Shown piece after piece: positions 53,836 to 64,000 of a DNA stretch of 64,000 nucleotides. The stretch comes from Tubulanus polymorphus (Eukaryota; Nemertea; Palaeonemertea; Tubulaniformes; Tubulanidae). The notes below the pieces were generated by a model. That model was not told the DNA's origin. It saw only the letters and a program-made list of their open reading frames with translations, and did not search any database. The translations under genes and the position numbers were made by a program. Numbering within the stretch: the stretch's first letter is position 1; each line of letters opens with the position of its first letter. Where the stretch lies: contig NC_134031.1 in the NCBI RefSeq assembly GCF_964204645.1, positions 13,554,501 to 13,618,500 of the forward strand. The letters are read 5' to 3'.

Positions 53836-54193
53836 ATGAATATAACTGTTGGACCGAGTACATGTTTTGAATTTGATTTTAATCGTGAGAAAGAAATGAA
53901 ATTTGATGTTGATGATGTAATAACACATAATAATAATATTGTATTTACTAATGAAACAACATTTGAGTATGAAAAAACAATAAATAAAGAAACTTATAAT
54001 GCAGAAAAGATCACTGATTTAATATAAGAAAGTCTTAAAGATTTTATGAATTAGATGAAGATTTTATCATCGATGATATAAAAAAAATAATAACTGAAAT
54101 ATATGATAATCATAAAAGTAGTAATGAAATAAATGTTGAAATAATTATAATTAAGATAACTAAATATTTTGAAGGTGATTTTTTTTATAAATG
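53836..54193 (+). pseudogene. Acidic Polinton protein of unknown role
   Basis: The frame opens MNITVGPSTCFEFDFNREKE and continues with acidic residues (DVDDVITHNNN, FEYEKTINKETYN). A TAA at 54026 and a later one-base loss break it, but the sense continues to a TGA overlapping the next start region. No family recognised. Confidence 0.45.
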
Positions 54194-54194
54194 A

Positions 54195-54421
54195 ATGAGT
54201 GATAATAAGTGGATAATAACTGGTTTATATAACTGTGCATTATTATCAGTTGGAACTGTTGGTTATACCATGGTATTAAAAAAGTATTCAAAATAGGAAG
54301 TAATAATGTTGATAGATTTGATATCAATGATATTTGAAAATTAACGTTAGCGTTACTTAATCTAATTTAACAATTGATTATTTAGAAAAACGAAAAATAT
54401 ATTCCTCCTATTGATGGGTAA
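54195..54421 (+). pseudogene. Small membrane protein of the Polinton
   Basis: Opens MSDNKWIITGLYNCALLSVG with a single hydrophobic helix (LYNCALLSVGTVGYTMVL) then a basic KKYSK. A frameshift near 54295 and stops follow. The TATAAATG motif lies at 54187-54193. Role unknown. Confidence 0.45.
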
Positions 54422-54437
54422 TTTTTTTGTAAAATAA

Positions 54438-54855
54438 ATGGCATCTGCAATTATGACTATTATAGGATCGGCAATTGTTAACGCTTTAGCATTAACAGGT
54501 GGTGGTTATTTATTTAAGCATATTGATAAAAATGGTTCATTATTAGAACAAAAAAGACATCACTTGAGAGTGAATAAAATATCGCAGCAGAAGAATATAG
54601 AGAAAAGAGACAAAACTATATCGATTATATCAATAAAGAATTATATAATCAGAAAATTTCACATAGAGATTTTAAGTCAGTTGATGATGCTATGAGTTTA
54701 TATAACGCAGTAACAAATAAAGAAAAATTACATCTATATAAACCTAAATTACCGGATTATCATACCCCAAGTAGTGAACAGAAGAAATATGAAATAATTT
54801 GGATTTTAGGTGGAACTGTTATTGTTATATTTGTAGCATATAAATTTACTAATTA
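54438..54855 (+). pseudogene. Two-helix membrane protein of the Polinton
   Basis: Starts at ATAAATGG: MASAIMTIIGSAIVNALALT gives an N-terminal helix. After a frameshift near 54567 the reading continues with DYINKELYNQKISHRDFKSV and YKPKLPDYHTPSSEQKKYE and closes with a second helix, IIWILGGTVIVIFVAYKF. About 138 residues. Unknown function, possibly a virion membrane or assembly factor. Confidence 0.5.
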
Positions 54856-54880
54856 ATTACATATTATTTTTTGTTAAATA

Positions 54881-55316
54881 AATGGGTGATAAAGTTAACA
54901 ATATTGATATTATTCCTCATGATATAAATAAAACTAAATAAAAAATATAATTTGAAAAACAAATATTAGAATTTGAAAATGATTTAAAAGTTAAAAAGAG
55001 GAAATATTCAAAAAGTAAAATTATATATTATATTATTATTAGTGGTTCAGTTACAATTAGTTCTGAAATAACATTTCTAAAAATATTCAGTCCGCTAACA
55101 GCTTTAGCTACATCAATTGGTGTGCTAGGATTATCATCAAGTGTATTAACTGGTATTAGCTCTAAATTAAATATAAAAAGTAATAAGGAAAAAATTAAAT
55201 CTAATATAAAAGAAATTAATAAATCAAAAAATAAATTAGATTATATAATAAGTTTAAATGGTAATATAACAATTGAAGAACAAGATAAATTATTAAAAGA
55301 ATTAATGAATTATTAA
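54881..55316 (+). pseudogene. Membrane protein with coiled-coil tail, copy B
   Basis: Starts at AAATAAATGGG. Two TAA codons lie early (near 54938 and 54947). The body has hydrophobic segments (YYIIISGSVTI, TALATSIGVLGLSSSVLTG) then a Lys/Asn-rich coiled coil and NGNITIEEQDKLLKELMNY. The inverted copy C partner is 63235-62924, where SIGVLGLSSSVLTGISS is kept. Confidence 0.6.
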
Positions 55317-55317
55317 T

Positions 55318-55337
55318 TTTCTTGTTATATAAATGGG
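55318..55337 (+). promoter_or_regulatory. T-rich plus TATATAAATGGGG start motif
   Basis: ATTTTCTTGTTATATAAATG immediately at the start codon of the hexon-like gene. The partner gene in copy C keeps AATTAAATAAATGGGG at the same place. Confidence 0.5.
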
Positions 55338-56630
55338 GTTTCCAAAAGCTTTTCAATATAATAAATCAATTAAATATAATATTCCTGCAATTGATTTTAA
55401 TTAAAATATTTTATATAAAAATTCAGTTTTAAATTCATTAGTTAATTTAGAAATTTATGTTACTGAAACAAAGTTTTTTATTTCTAGAATGGAAAATATA
55501 TTTAATACATATGACGTTACTTTTACTCGAGATGAATATAATATATATAAAATGAAATCTAATATGAAATATTGGCAGAATCAATTGAATTTTGCTGTTT
55601 ATTGTGCAACAACAGGATGTGGTATAAGTTGGAATGATCATTTAAATAACTTAGATTAAAATTTGAATTATTCTGATTTAAAATTAATCCATACAATATT
55701 TAGATTTCACATGTATTTTCAAATTAGAATTATATTAAATGAATTAGAATGCCCTTTACCTGGATCGAAATGTTTTAAAGAATTGGATAATGATATTAAT
55801 CTATCTAAGTTTTATAAAATATGTAATGAATTTAATATAAATATCAATTCTGATTTAAGAGCGCATGGTAAATTACATGGTGTTAGTGAACAGTTTGAAA
55901 TAAAAAGAATTGATTATATGCATTGAGTTGGAGCTTATCATAATTATAAAATTGATAATAATAATGGTTGGATTAATTTTATTTTAGAAAATAGTGAAGG
56001 TTTTTCCAAGCCTGGAATACAAAGAATAGATCAATCTATTAGAATTTATTTAATTTGTATATTAGGATCACAAGTTGAAACAAGATCCCCAATAGTTGGA
56101 AATGATAATACTTCATTTGATGCGCAGAAACAATTCAAAGTTTTATTTGAAGATTCTATTCATAATGATAAAAATAGATAGATTCCAGAAAATAAAGTAA
56201 GATATCAAAATTATTTAGATAAATCACATGTGAGATTAAATTATTGTATAAGTCCTAATTTATTAATTATTTCTAATGATTAAGTATTAAAAATGGGAAA
56301 TATAATTGGTTTTAATAATCTAATTAAAACTGCGACAATAAACAATTCATTTGGATTAAATGATATAAATAGAAGGGTTATCACTGCTTCAAAACTAATG
56401 GAAGGTGAAAAATTTAAAATATACAATCAATAGAAACTAAAACTAGGAATATTAAATTAAATGATGATTCTAAAATAAAAGATTATAATACATCAGAAAA
56501 TATTAAAACTGATAATATCCAGCATGAAATAATTAAGAGTAATAATGATAATAAATGAAATAAAAATGCTTAATTAGCCATAACTTGTATAGGAATTTTG
56601 ATAGGAGGAACGTTATATTTTAAATTTTAA
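55333..56630 (+). pseudogene. Polinton hexon-like (major capsid candidate) protein, copy B
   Basis: About 430 codons. It opens MGFPKAFQYNKSIKYNIPAI. Later blocks are NQLNFAVYCATTGCGISWN, IHTIFRFHMYFQIRIILNEL and CPLPGSKCFKELD, which fit a conserved Polinton/adintovirus virion protein that I take to be the major capsid protein. A hydrophobic tail, AITCIGILIGGTLYF, closes it. Compared with copy C the in-frame stops here replace Lys (near 55402), Arg (55924), Ser (56179) and Leu (56281), and a frameshift occurs near 56420. Confidence 0.6.
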
Positions 56631-56647
56631 TTTTCTTTATTATGTAA

Positions 56648-57630
56648 ATGGCAGAAGGTGGAGAAGCTTATGAAATGCAAGAAATGGGAATTAATAATAA
56701 TGGATATATTGATGATGATTATGATGCAGGTGTTAATAAAACTGATATTGATAATGATAATGAAACATCATATAATTCTAATTTAGCAGATAGTGGTTCT
56801 AAAGCCCCATCAACGGAGGAATTTGATAGAAGAGCTAAATCGAGAATAAATGCTGAAAATGAAGATCCAGATTTAGTAAAACAAAATTTAGAATATAATG
56901 AATGTATTTATCATTTCAAACCTATATTTGAAAAATCTGGATATAATATAAATGATAGAGGTGCCAGACATTTAGTAAGAGAATTAAAATTTTTAGATGG
57001 TGAATATTATTATCATTTAAAAGATGATGATCATATTAATATAACTTATGAAAAACAAAATAAAATATTAGCAGAATCAACTTTGCTTAAGTTAGACCTA
57101 CCAAAAAATAAAAGAATAATTAATAGTAATGAAATAGAAAATGTTACCGACACAGAAATTGTTAAAAATAAAAGATTATTTTAACGAAGAATTTATGAAT
57201 TATTTAAAACAATCAATAATAGTTTAGAAACAGAAACAACTTCTGAACAAAATGTAACTTCCAAAACTAGTAAACCTAATTCAAGAGGAGTTCAAACGGA
57301 GTTCATTTTTACCGAATGGATTAATTGATGCAACAGATCAAGAATAAGAAGATTTAAATATATTTTCTGATATAGCAATTAGAGAAATTATTAGCATAAG
57401 AAATAGAGCCGATAAATTTGCGCATGATAAAAGTATAAGAGATTTTAAAATTAGAACTTTAGAAAAAGATAAAAATAAAGAAATAGAACAATTAAAATTA
57501 GATAGAGAATTTAAAGTTATTGAAGAAATTGAATTTAAAAAAAGGAATGCATATTTAGAAAAAGAAATTAATGATTTAGAATATAACATAGAATTTCAGA
57601 AAGAAAAAAATGAAAGTATTATTAAAATCA
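56648..57630 (+). pseudogene. Polinton acidic/coiled-coil protein, copy B
   Basis: Starts at GTAAATGG. The N-terminal 178 codons are open (MAEGGEAYEMQEMGINNNGY, acidic Asp/Asn stretch, YNINDRGARHLVRELKFLDG). After a stop at 57181 and a frameshift near 57310 the reading continues as a long coiled coil (REIISIRNRADKFAHDKSIR, EIEQLKLDREFKVIEE) to a TGA at about 57632. Virion core or scaffold role is a guess. Confidence 0.55.
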
Positions 57631-57762
57631 TATGATTATTGTATTAATAGATTAGAAGTTGTTGTTAAAGAGTTAATAATAAAACCAAATTCTGAAATAT
57701 CATTGAAAGACAGAATGAAATTATTTTTTAAATTAGAAGGTATAAAATATATTGTAAAATGA
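57610..57762 (+). CDS. Small Polinton ORF at the inversion junction
   Basis: A 50-residue open frame overlapping the end of the coiled-coil gene: MKVLLKSYDYCINRLEVVVK, then LIIKPNSEISLKDRMKLFFK. Its last codons lie on the junction with the inverted PolB fragment, so it may be truncated. No family recognised. Confidence 0.45.
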   Translation: MKVLLKSYDYCINRLEVVVKELIIKPNSEISLKDRMKLFFKLEGIKYIVK

Positions 57763-58378
57763 ATATGGAATTGCGCCTTTATATCTCATTAATTGAAAAT
57801 CATCATTATTTGGGTAGTGTTGTTTTAATATCTTAAATTCATCATCAACTAATGATTTTGATAAGTTATCTAATGAACTACCTAAACATCTATATGAATC
57901 TATAAATCTTAGACACCCAAATTGGAATGATATATAACTCTCAGATGTTTTAGCTAACATCTTAAATTTATAAGTTGGTATTTTAGCAACATCTTTTGAT
58001 CTATTTGAATTTTATCTTTCTTTTTCATTATTAATTTCTTCTATCTTATGACAAAACTGTTTGATAAATAAATGTGCGTCATATCCTGATAAATTATGAA
58101 ATATTACTGGAACAAAATTGATTTTCTTTGCTTGTAAGTTACAATTCTCATGCGCTGCGCCTCTAAACTTTCCATTCAAATGATCATGGTCTCTTCCTTT
58201 TTTATCTTTTAGATTAAATGTCTTTTCACAATAATAACATTTATCAGCAAACTCAAATACTTCTTTATCTTCTTCTGTCATTATAATTTCTTTATTTGTA
58301 TCTAATACTTTACTAAATTTGATTTCATACTCAATTAATAAGTCACAAAAATGATTGATAACATTTTCATTTTTTCTT
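57757..58378 (-). pseudogene. Internal PolB fragment at the centre of the inverted pair
   Basis: Contains the endonuclease VII/HNH-type insert (CYYCEKTFNL, RDHDHLNGKFRGAAHENCN) and exonuclease blocks (FHNLSGYDAHLFIKQ, SYISFQFGCLRFIDSY) only. It corresponds to about 43947-44545 of copy B. It keeps the His lost in copy B, but has a TAA where copy B keeps TTA. It is fused in phase-independent fashion to the coiled-coil gene at a short A-rich match (AAAATGAAA). Confidence 0.85.
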
Positions 58379-59323
58379 TCTGAAATTCTATGTTATATTC
58401 TAAATCATCAATTTCTTTTTCTAAATATGCATTTCTTTTTTTAAATTCAATTTCTTCAATAACTTTTAATTCTCAAACTAATCTTAATTGTTCTAATTCT
58501 TTTCTGGTGTCAAATAATTTATTTTCTAAAGGTTTAATTTTATTATATCTAATATTTTTTTCGGGCGCAATTTTATTGGCTTCATTTCGTATACTTATTA
58601 TTTCTCTAATTGTTTTTTTTCAGAAAACATACTTAAAGCTTCTATTTCTTGATCTGTTGCATCAAGTAATCCATTCGGTAAAAGTTTTTCAGTTTGAACT
58701 TCGTTTGATTTAAGTTTACTAGTTTTGGAAATTATATTCTGTTCAGAAGTTGTTTCTGTTTCTAAATTATTATTGATTGTTTCAACTAATTCATTAATTC
58801 TTTCTTTAAATACTCTTTTATTTTGATTTTTTTTTCTTGTGTAACATTTTCTATTTCATTACTATTATTACTTATTCTTTTAATTCTAGATGGTTCTAAA
58901 TTACTCAAAGTTGATTCTGCAAATATTTTGTTTTGATTTTTATAAGTGATATTAACATAATAATCATCTTTCAAATGATAGTAATATTCACCATCTAAAG
59001 ATTTTAATTCTGTTACTAAAAGTCTGGCGCCTCTATCATTTATATTATACCCAGATCTTTCAAATACAGGTTTGAATTTATAAATATATTCATTATATTC
59101 TAATCTTTTTTTTACTAAATCTGGATTTTCCTTTTCAGGATTTATTCTCGATTTAGTTCTTCTATCAAATTCATCTGTTGATGGGCCTTTAGAACCACTA
59201 TCTGCTAAATTATAATTATATGATGATGGATCATCATCATCAATATTAGTTTCATTAAAATCAGGTTGTGGTTCATCATTTTTACCAGGGGGTCACCAAA
59301 GGTATCCAATGGAATTTCTTCAT
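58379..59323 (-). pseudogene. Polinton acidic/coiled-coil protein, copy C
   Basis: Homologue of 56648-57630 (YNINDRGARLLV, DGEYYYHLKDD, IENVTQEKK). Its start context is TATATAAATCGATG, with the expected ATG of the motif mutated to ATC. Several frame breaks. Its 3' end is replaced by the PolB fragment. Confidence 0.6.
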
Positions 59324-59342
59324 CGATTTATATAATAAAAAA

Positions 59343-62300
59343 TTAAAATTTAAAATATAATATTCCTCCTATAACAATTCCTATACAAGTTATAGCTAAT
59401 TTAGCATTTTCATGGGATTTATTATCATCATTTAGTTTAATTATTTCATGTGGAATATTATCAGTTTTTATATCACCGTGTGGGTGCCGTGCGGCACCAT
59501 TTTCTGTAGTATTGTAATCTTTTATTTCAGAATCATTAGGGTTTCTCCTGCTTTCGCAGAAACCCTCCTGTATTCCTGTTGATTATTATTATTATTATTA
59601 TTTATGGTCCACCTTCCAGCCAAAAATTTTTCATAAAATGTAACTCCTCTCAGATTCGACTACCAACAGCTTATAAACGTAAGTTTAAATTCTGTCAGAA
59701 ATATAACTCAGCGCCTGACCATTTCGAATTTGCGTATAGTAATCCATTATGAATAAATCCCGCATAATTACCGGGTCTAAACAGCGACAAGAATAAGGCA
59801 AAGAATCGTCATCCATTGATAAAAGTGCACCCCGAAAAGCCTAAAATTTACTGCACGACCTTGAGTCAACCGTAAATCACGGAAACGGACTTACAATTAG
59901 TCCGGATCCGTCATTTCCCACGAACGATAACTACAGCCGGTGCGTAATAAGTGTCTTATGAATGAAACATCGCGGATGGTTGAAATCATTTTCGGCTTAA
60001 ATTTATCGCGAGTTTTAGGACCTTAATGAATTTCACGAAACCATGATCCTTAAAATGAGTCAATTGTTTTATTCTATTCGTAAATCAATTTACGTTGGCT
60101 ACATTTCCTGAAGATTTCTGGCTGGATTCATCGTAATATGGACAGAAATAGTAGGAATTTTCACACGGAAATTTACTTCCGCGTTCACTCGACGACTCGG
60201 ATCGATGACAACGACAGCAGTTTTTACGTAATATAAGGTGAGAATCCGTTAACCAGGGAATGTTTTACATAATTTCTTTATAACATTAGTACATATGGTA
60301 GCAAATGAGTACTCGGTGAAGCAATGATCATTGTTGGCTAGCTACTTTACCTAGCTTTTTTGGGGGATACACCTAGAATAAGCCCTAAATGTAGTGAATA
60401 GAGACAATGAAAAGCCTAAGTTGTTAGTAAGGGGCTGGTTTACACTTATGTGTACGACTATTTATTTCGATTACTTTCATTCCAGCTATTATTCGTGGAA
60501 TGAACTGGTCACTACGGTCTTCAATTCCTTTGCCTATTCTTGCAGCTGGTGGAAATAGATTTAAACCACAGTGTGCAAGTGTACGTTCCAAATCAAACTT
60601 TTTCGTCATCGTCGTAACTTAAGCGCAACTGCCTCAGATGCTGTAAGTACTTGACGTTTTATGTAATTGTTATTTTTTCAGTTGCCATGTTTACAATATT
60701 TGGATAAGTAATCAGTTATTATACTTTCTTTCACTCCTCTATGATATTATATAACCGAGTAATTATTACATTTCATTGCTTAATTGCAGGTGGAAAGAGG
60801 TCAGATGGCATGAAAATCGACTGTGGCTAACTAATTGGTGCGATTAGATCAGGCGTTGATGTTTCAAAAGGTGTAGCCAAAAAGCTTGTATCATCAGGAA
60901 GTAGACAAATATCCGAAGATAAATGAAAACCTCACCTCGTTGATCATCAGTTGATTTTGCTGTAATTTTTTCGCCTGGATAAATCAACACGTCATTCAGT
61001 TCAAAGTCTGTGTTCAGTAGTATTTCTTTCAATAAAATGAAAATTTAATTGACTTATTTTTATGTATTCAAGATTGAAATTGAATATGTCTTAAAACCAG
61101 AGAAAGCATTCTTCAGAAATTTAGAAAATCCTAGACTCATAATCAAATTCTGTGAAGTCAGTTAAGGTCTTTTGCTCGAATCAAACCGAGGGCTCAGATG
61201 GCTAAGATTCAATTCCTCAATGTCCTATAATGCAGAGTATGATAAAGTTTACACACTGAAAAACGTTGGGCTGTGTAAGTGTAATTTGGATAAGTTAGCA
61301 ATATAATGACCGCCCTGGCCCAGAGACATGAACAAGTTAGACTGTGTTGCTTCGATGCTTTGACAAACGGACTCCTAAGCAAGATGACCTGCCAAATCAA
61401 ATGTAAATTAAGAAAGAAAACAACACAATTGATCAGTCAATGCCTTGCGTCTTCAAAAAAAATTTCCCGGAAATATTTCTTTTTCTGGCCACCACCTGCC
61501 TCGACACGCGACGTTAAAGTTGATACAACTGCCACCAGGGGACCATATCTTCGGTATCCTCAAAGCCATTTTGATTAGACTTGGTACATCAGTACTTTTT
61601 ACATGGAAGCCCTTTTGGATCCACATAATCCAGCATATTGTTGACCCAGGTTGCGCTTCTTGGAAATAGTCCTATGTTATGGACGGATTTGAATAATTTC
61701 GATGAAATCATTTTTACGCTTCCCATTGCAACATATGAACCAGTTAGGCAGAAACCCGTTATCGCTGCTATGCAGCTATATTTATTTTATTTAATATTCT
61801 TAGTTTTAGTTTCTGTTGATTGAATATGTTTTTTATTTTTTTCACCTTCCATTAATTTTGGAGCAGTAATAATCTTTTCATTTATATCATTCAATCCAAA
61901 TGAATTATTCATTGTTGCAGTTTTTATCAAATTATTATAACCAATTATATTTCCCATTTTTAATACTAAATCATTAGAAATAATTAATAGATTAGGGCTT
62001 ATACAATAATTTAATCTAATATGTGATTTATCTAGATAATTTTGATATCTTACTATATTTTCTTGAATCGATCTATTTTTATCATTATGAATGGAATCTT
62101 CACATAAAACTTTGAATTGTTTCTGTGTATCAAATGAAGTGTTATCATTTCCAACTATTGGTGATCTTGTTTCAACTTGCGCACCTAGAATACATATCAA
62201 ATAAGTTCTAATTGATTGATTTATTCTTTGTATACCTGATTTTGTAAAACCTTCACTATTTTCTAAAATAAAATTAATCCAACCATTATTATTATCAATT

Positions 62301-62907
62301 TTATAATTATGAGAAGCTCCAATTCTATGCATATAATCAATTCTTTTTATTTCATACTGTTCACCAATACCTTGCAATTTACCATGCGCTCTAAAATCGG
62401 AATTAATATTTATATTAAATTCATTACATATTTTATAAAACTTAGATAGATTAATATTATTATCCAATTCTTTAAAATATTTAGATCCGGGTAAAGGACA
62501 TTCTAATTCATTTAATATCATTCTGATTTGAAAATATGTGTGAAATCTAAATATTGTGTGAATTAATTTTAAATCAGAATAATGCAAATTTATTTAAATG
62601 ATTTATTCCAACTTATACCACAACCAGTTGCTGCACAATAAACAGCAAAATTCAATTGATTCTGCCAATATTTCATATTAGATTTAACTTTATATATATG
62701 ATATTCATCTCGAGTAAAAGTAACTTCATATGTATTAAATATATTTTGCATTTTAGAAATAAAAAACTGTGTTTCAGTAACATAAATTTCTAAATAAGTT
62801 AATGAATTTAAAACTAAATTTTTATATGTAATATTTTTATTAAAATCTATTGCAGGAATATTATATTTAATTGATTTATTATATTGGAAAGCTTTTGGAA
62901 ACCCCAT
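59343..62907 (-). pseudogene. Polinton hexon-like protein, copy C, split by an insertion
   Basis: The best preserved copy: 62907-62590 (105 codons, MGFPKAFQYNKSIKYNIPAI onward) and 62587-61787 (266 codons, IHTIFRFHTYFQIRMILNEL, GNDNTSFDTQKQFKVL, LNYCISPNLLIISND) are open, separated by a small deletion near 62588. The C-terminal tail with the hydrophobic helix AITCIGIVIGGILYF lies beyond the insertion at 59530-59343. So one frameshift and one 2.3-kb insertion separate it from an intact gene. Confidence 0.65.
59525..61785 (-). mobile_element. Hairpin-ended insertion, copy 2 (2.3 kb)
   Basis: Minus strand starts AAATATAGCTGCATAGCAGC then GATAACGGGTTTCTGCC (61785-61740). It ends with an (AAT)n run, then GGGTTTCTGCGAAAGCAGGA and GAAACCCTAAT (59590-59525). 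Both edges are fixed by the split capsid gene, whose sense resumes on either side. Interior 59.6-61.7 kb has no recognised gene. Confidence 0.7.
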
Positions 62908-62922
62908 TTATTTAATTAAAAA
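62905..62922 (-). promoter_or_regulatory. TAAATAAATGGGG start motif, copy C
   Basis: Minus-strand AATTAAATAAATGGGG at the hexon-like start, conserved against TATATAAATGGGG in copy B. Confidence 0.45.
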
Positions 62923-62923
62923 A

Positions 62924-63235
62924 TTAATAATTTATTAATTCTTTTAATAATTTATCTTGTTCTTCAACTGTTATATTACCATTTAAACTTATTATATAAT
63001 CAAGTGTATTTTTTAATCTATTAATTTCTTTTATATTAGTTTTAATTTTTTCTTTATTACTTTTTAATATTTAATATATATATAATATATTTATTTTTGA
63101 ACTTATACCAGTTAAAACACTTGATGATAATCCTAGCACGCCAATTGATATAGCTAAAGGTGTTAATGGTGAGAATATTGCTAGAAATGTTATTATAGAA
63201 CTAATTATAACTGAACCACCAGTAATTAGGTAATG
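62924..63235 (-). pseudogene. Membrane protein with coiled-coil tail, copy C (5' truncated)
   Basis: Homologue of 54881-55316 lacking its first third: SIGVLGLSSSVLTGISS, then a stop-containing ATATAT-rich insertion near 63075, then NGNITVEEQDKLLKELINY and TAA at 62926-62924. Cut at 63235-63240 by the junction with the next PolB copy. Confidence 0.6.
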
Positions 63236-63289
63236 GTTTTTTCAGATCAGAGGTCGTGCGGTCGACACACCACTCATCACCACAAGTAA

Positions 63290-63307
63290 TTTTTTTCCTT
63301 ATAAATG
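63290..63307 (+). promoter_or_regulatory. T-rich plus TTATAAATGGG start motif of PolB copy D
   Basis: TTTTTTTCCTTATAAATG directly at the start codon. Same layout as the other Polinton gene starts. Confidence 0.45.
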
Positions 63308-64000
63308 GGAGAGAATGAACAACATACAGAAAACAATAATGTCAATAAAAATCAATATTATTGCCAATATTGTAAAAAATACATCGATAAATCCCAAAAT
63401 CACGACATGAAAAAACTGCAAACCATATAAAAAATGTTATAGATTTTGAAACTCCAGAAAATTCCAATGAAAGAAAAGAAAGATTAGAAAATATGAATGT
63501 GGATGAAATAAAATGTGAAGTATGTAATGAATTTATAACAAAAAGGAATTATAAAAGACATCTCGAATCGCAAAAACACAAACAAAATTTAAGTAATATT
63601 GTTTTAGGAACAGATTATTTTGATGATAAACCTCAACAAGTAAAAAACCAGTTTCAAAAAATTAATCTATTTCAAATTAACCTTATATGGCAAATGTTAG
63701 AAATTATATTGATTCACTAGAAATAAAAGATGCAATATAAATTTCAGAAACATTACATAGTAAAATTGGTCCTGCAGCTATTATATTTAGATTTTTTAAA
63801 GGTACAACAATAGAAGATTATAGTAAATCTAATGAAATAATAGAAAAAATACTAGATTTGATAACAGATGTTGAATATCCAAAAATTAGTATCTCTGGTA
63901 AAGTAAGTTTTATAAAGTCAGAAGATAAAATGGATTATGATATTCAAACACTCTCTGAAGAAATAATTTCAAAAACGCAAATAAAAGAGAAGTTAGAAAA
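63305..64000 (+). pseudogene. Polinton PolB N-terminus, copy D (runs off the window)
   Basis: Opens MGENEQHTENNNVNKNQ followed by two C2H2-type fingers, YYCQYCKKYIDKSQNHDMKK and IKCEVCNEFITKRNYKRHLE, the same arrangement as PolB copy B. A phase change near 63420, another near 63680 and a TAA near 63738 break it. Downstream sense (SKIGPAAIIFRFFKGTT) differs from copy B, so this may be another subfamily. Divergent from copy C across a junction at about 63240. Confidence 0.65.

Larger units (their letters stand above)
42634..57762 (+). mobile_element. Polinton/Maverick-type element, copy B
   Basis: The longest Polinton relic of the window. PolB is followed by eight or nine small and structural genes, all on the plus strand and nearly all starting at TAAATG(G). 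It is interrupted by a 4.7-kb hairpin-ended insertion (46333-50992) and a tandem-core Helentron-like element (51694-53397). Integrase and ATPase are not in this copy, but fragment A at the left of the window carries both. The right edge is a junction with copy C at 57757-57762. Confidence 0.85.
57757..63240 (-). mobile_element. Polinton/Maverick-type element, copy C (inverted)
   Basis: Minus-strand block: membrane protein (63235-62924), hexon-like protein (62907-59343), coiled-coil protein (59323-58379) and an internal PolB fragment (58378-57757). It mirrors 54881-57630 of copy B, so the two form a large inverted repeat centred on the PolB fragment. It is split by a hairpin-ended insertion at 59525-61785. 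Confidence 0.85.

Noticed and set aside
55333-56630. Active, functional Polinton
   Set aside because: Every large gene is broken by stops, shifts or insertions in every copy present.
42634-62907. Reassigned stop codons (TAA/TAG read as Gln) in the Polinton genes
   Set aside because: Many early stops look like Gln positions, but comparing copies B and C shows stops replacing Lys, Arg, Ser and Leu codons, all three stop codons are used, and single-base frameshifts accompany them. This is decay, not recoding.

Overview
The window is animal (metazoan) nuclear DNA. It has long AT-rich introns with canonical GT..AG sites, tRNA-derived SINEs, LINE, Penelope and Gypsy retroelements, foldback elements and old integrated Polinton/Maverick-type virus-like elements. 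Tandem-core elements of the pearl/Helentron type, known best from bivalves, and the overall transposon mix fit a marine lophotrochozoan such as a mollusc. That assignment is inference.

Layout. 1-2526 (minus): decayed Polinton fragment with packaging ATPase, DDE integrase and a capsid-protein tail. 3091-7430 (minus): Gypsy retrotransposon lacking its integrase. 9250-40247 (plus): one host gene, a GABA-B receptor subunit 2-like class C GPCR. Seventeen exons were found, including a 25-nt micro-exon, and they join to one open frame of 816 codons plus stop. The 5' exons are not visible. Its introns carry foldback elements at 11.1-11.8 and 12.5-13.0 kb, a LINE split by a perfect 109-bp inverted repeat with hammerhead-like motifs, a second Gypsy with an extra 3' ORF at 18.8-25.1 kb, a Penelope GIY-YIG tail at 27.7-28.8 kb, and two related foldbacks at 33.1-34.9 and 36.3-38.9 kb. 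40.3-42.4 kb holds a SINE, a degenerate Helentron-like arm with a pogo-like insert, and an LTR/gag fragment.

From 42.6 kb to the end is a nest of Polinton copies. Copy B (42634-57762, plus) has PolB followed by a small ORF, a jelly-roll-like structural protein, three small membrane or acidic proteins, a hexon-like capsid protein, a coiled-coil protein and a small ORF. It is split by a 4.7-kb hairpin-ended insertion (46.33-50.99 kb) and by a tandem-core Helentron-like element (51.69-53.40 kb). Copy C (57757-63240, minus) repeats the membrane-capsid-coil block in inverted orientation around an internal PolB fragment, and is itself split by a 2.3-kb member of the same hairpin-ended family. Copy D (63305-64000, plus) is the start of another PolB. 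Almost every Polinton gene is broken, and comparison of copies B and C shows that the stop codons arose by ordinary mutation.

Polinton genes that can be compared start at a conserved AT-rich motif, TAAATG(G), with a T-rich run upstream. It resembles the late-promoter/initiator motif of large DNA viruses. This motif, the hairpin-ended insertion family, the inverted Polinton pair and the hammerhead-bearing palindrome are the main items worth following up.
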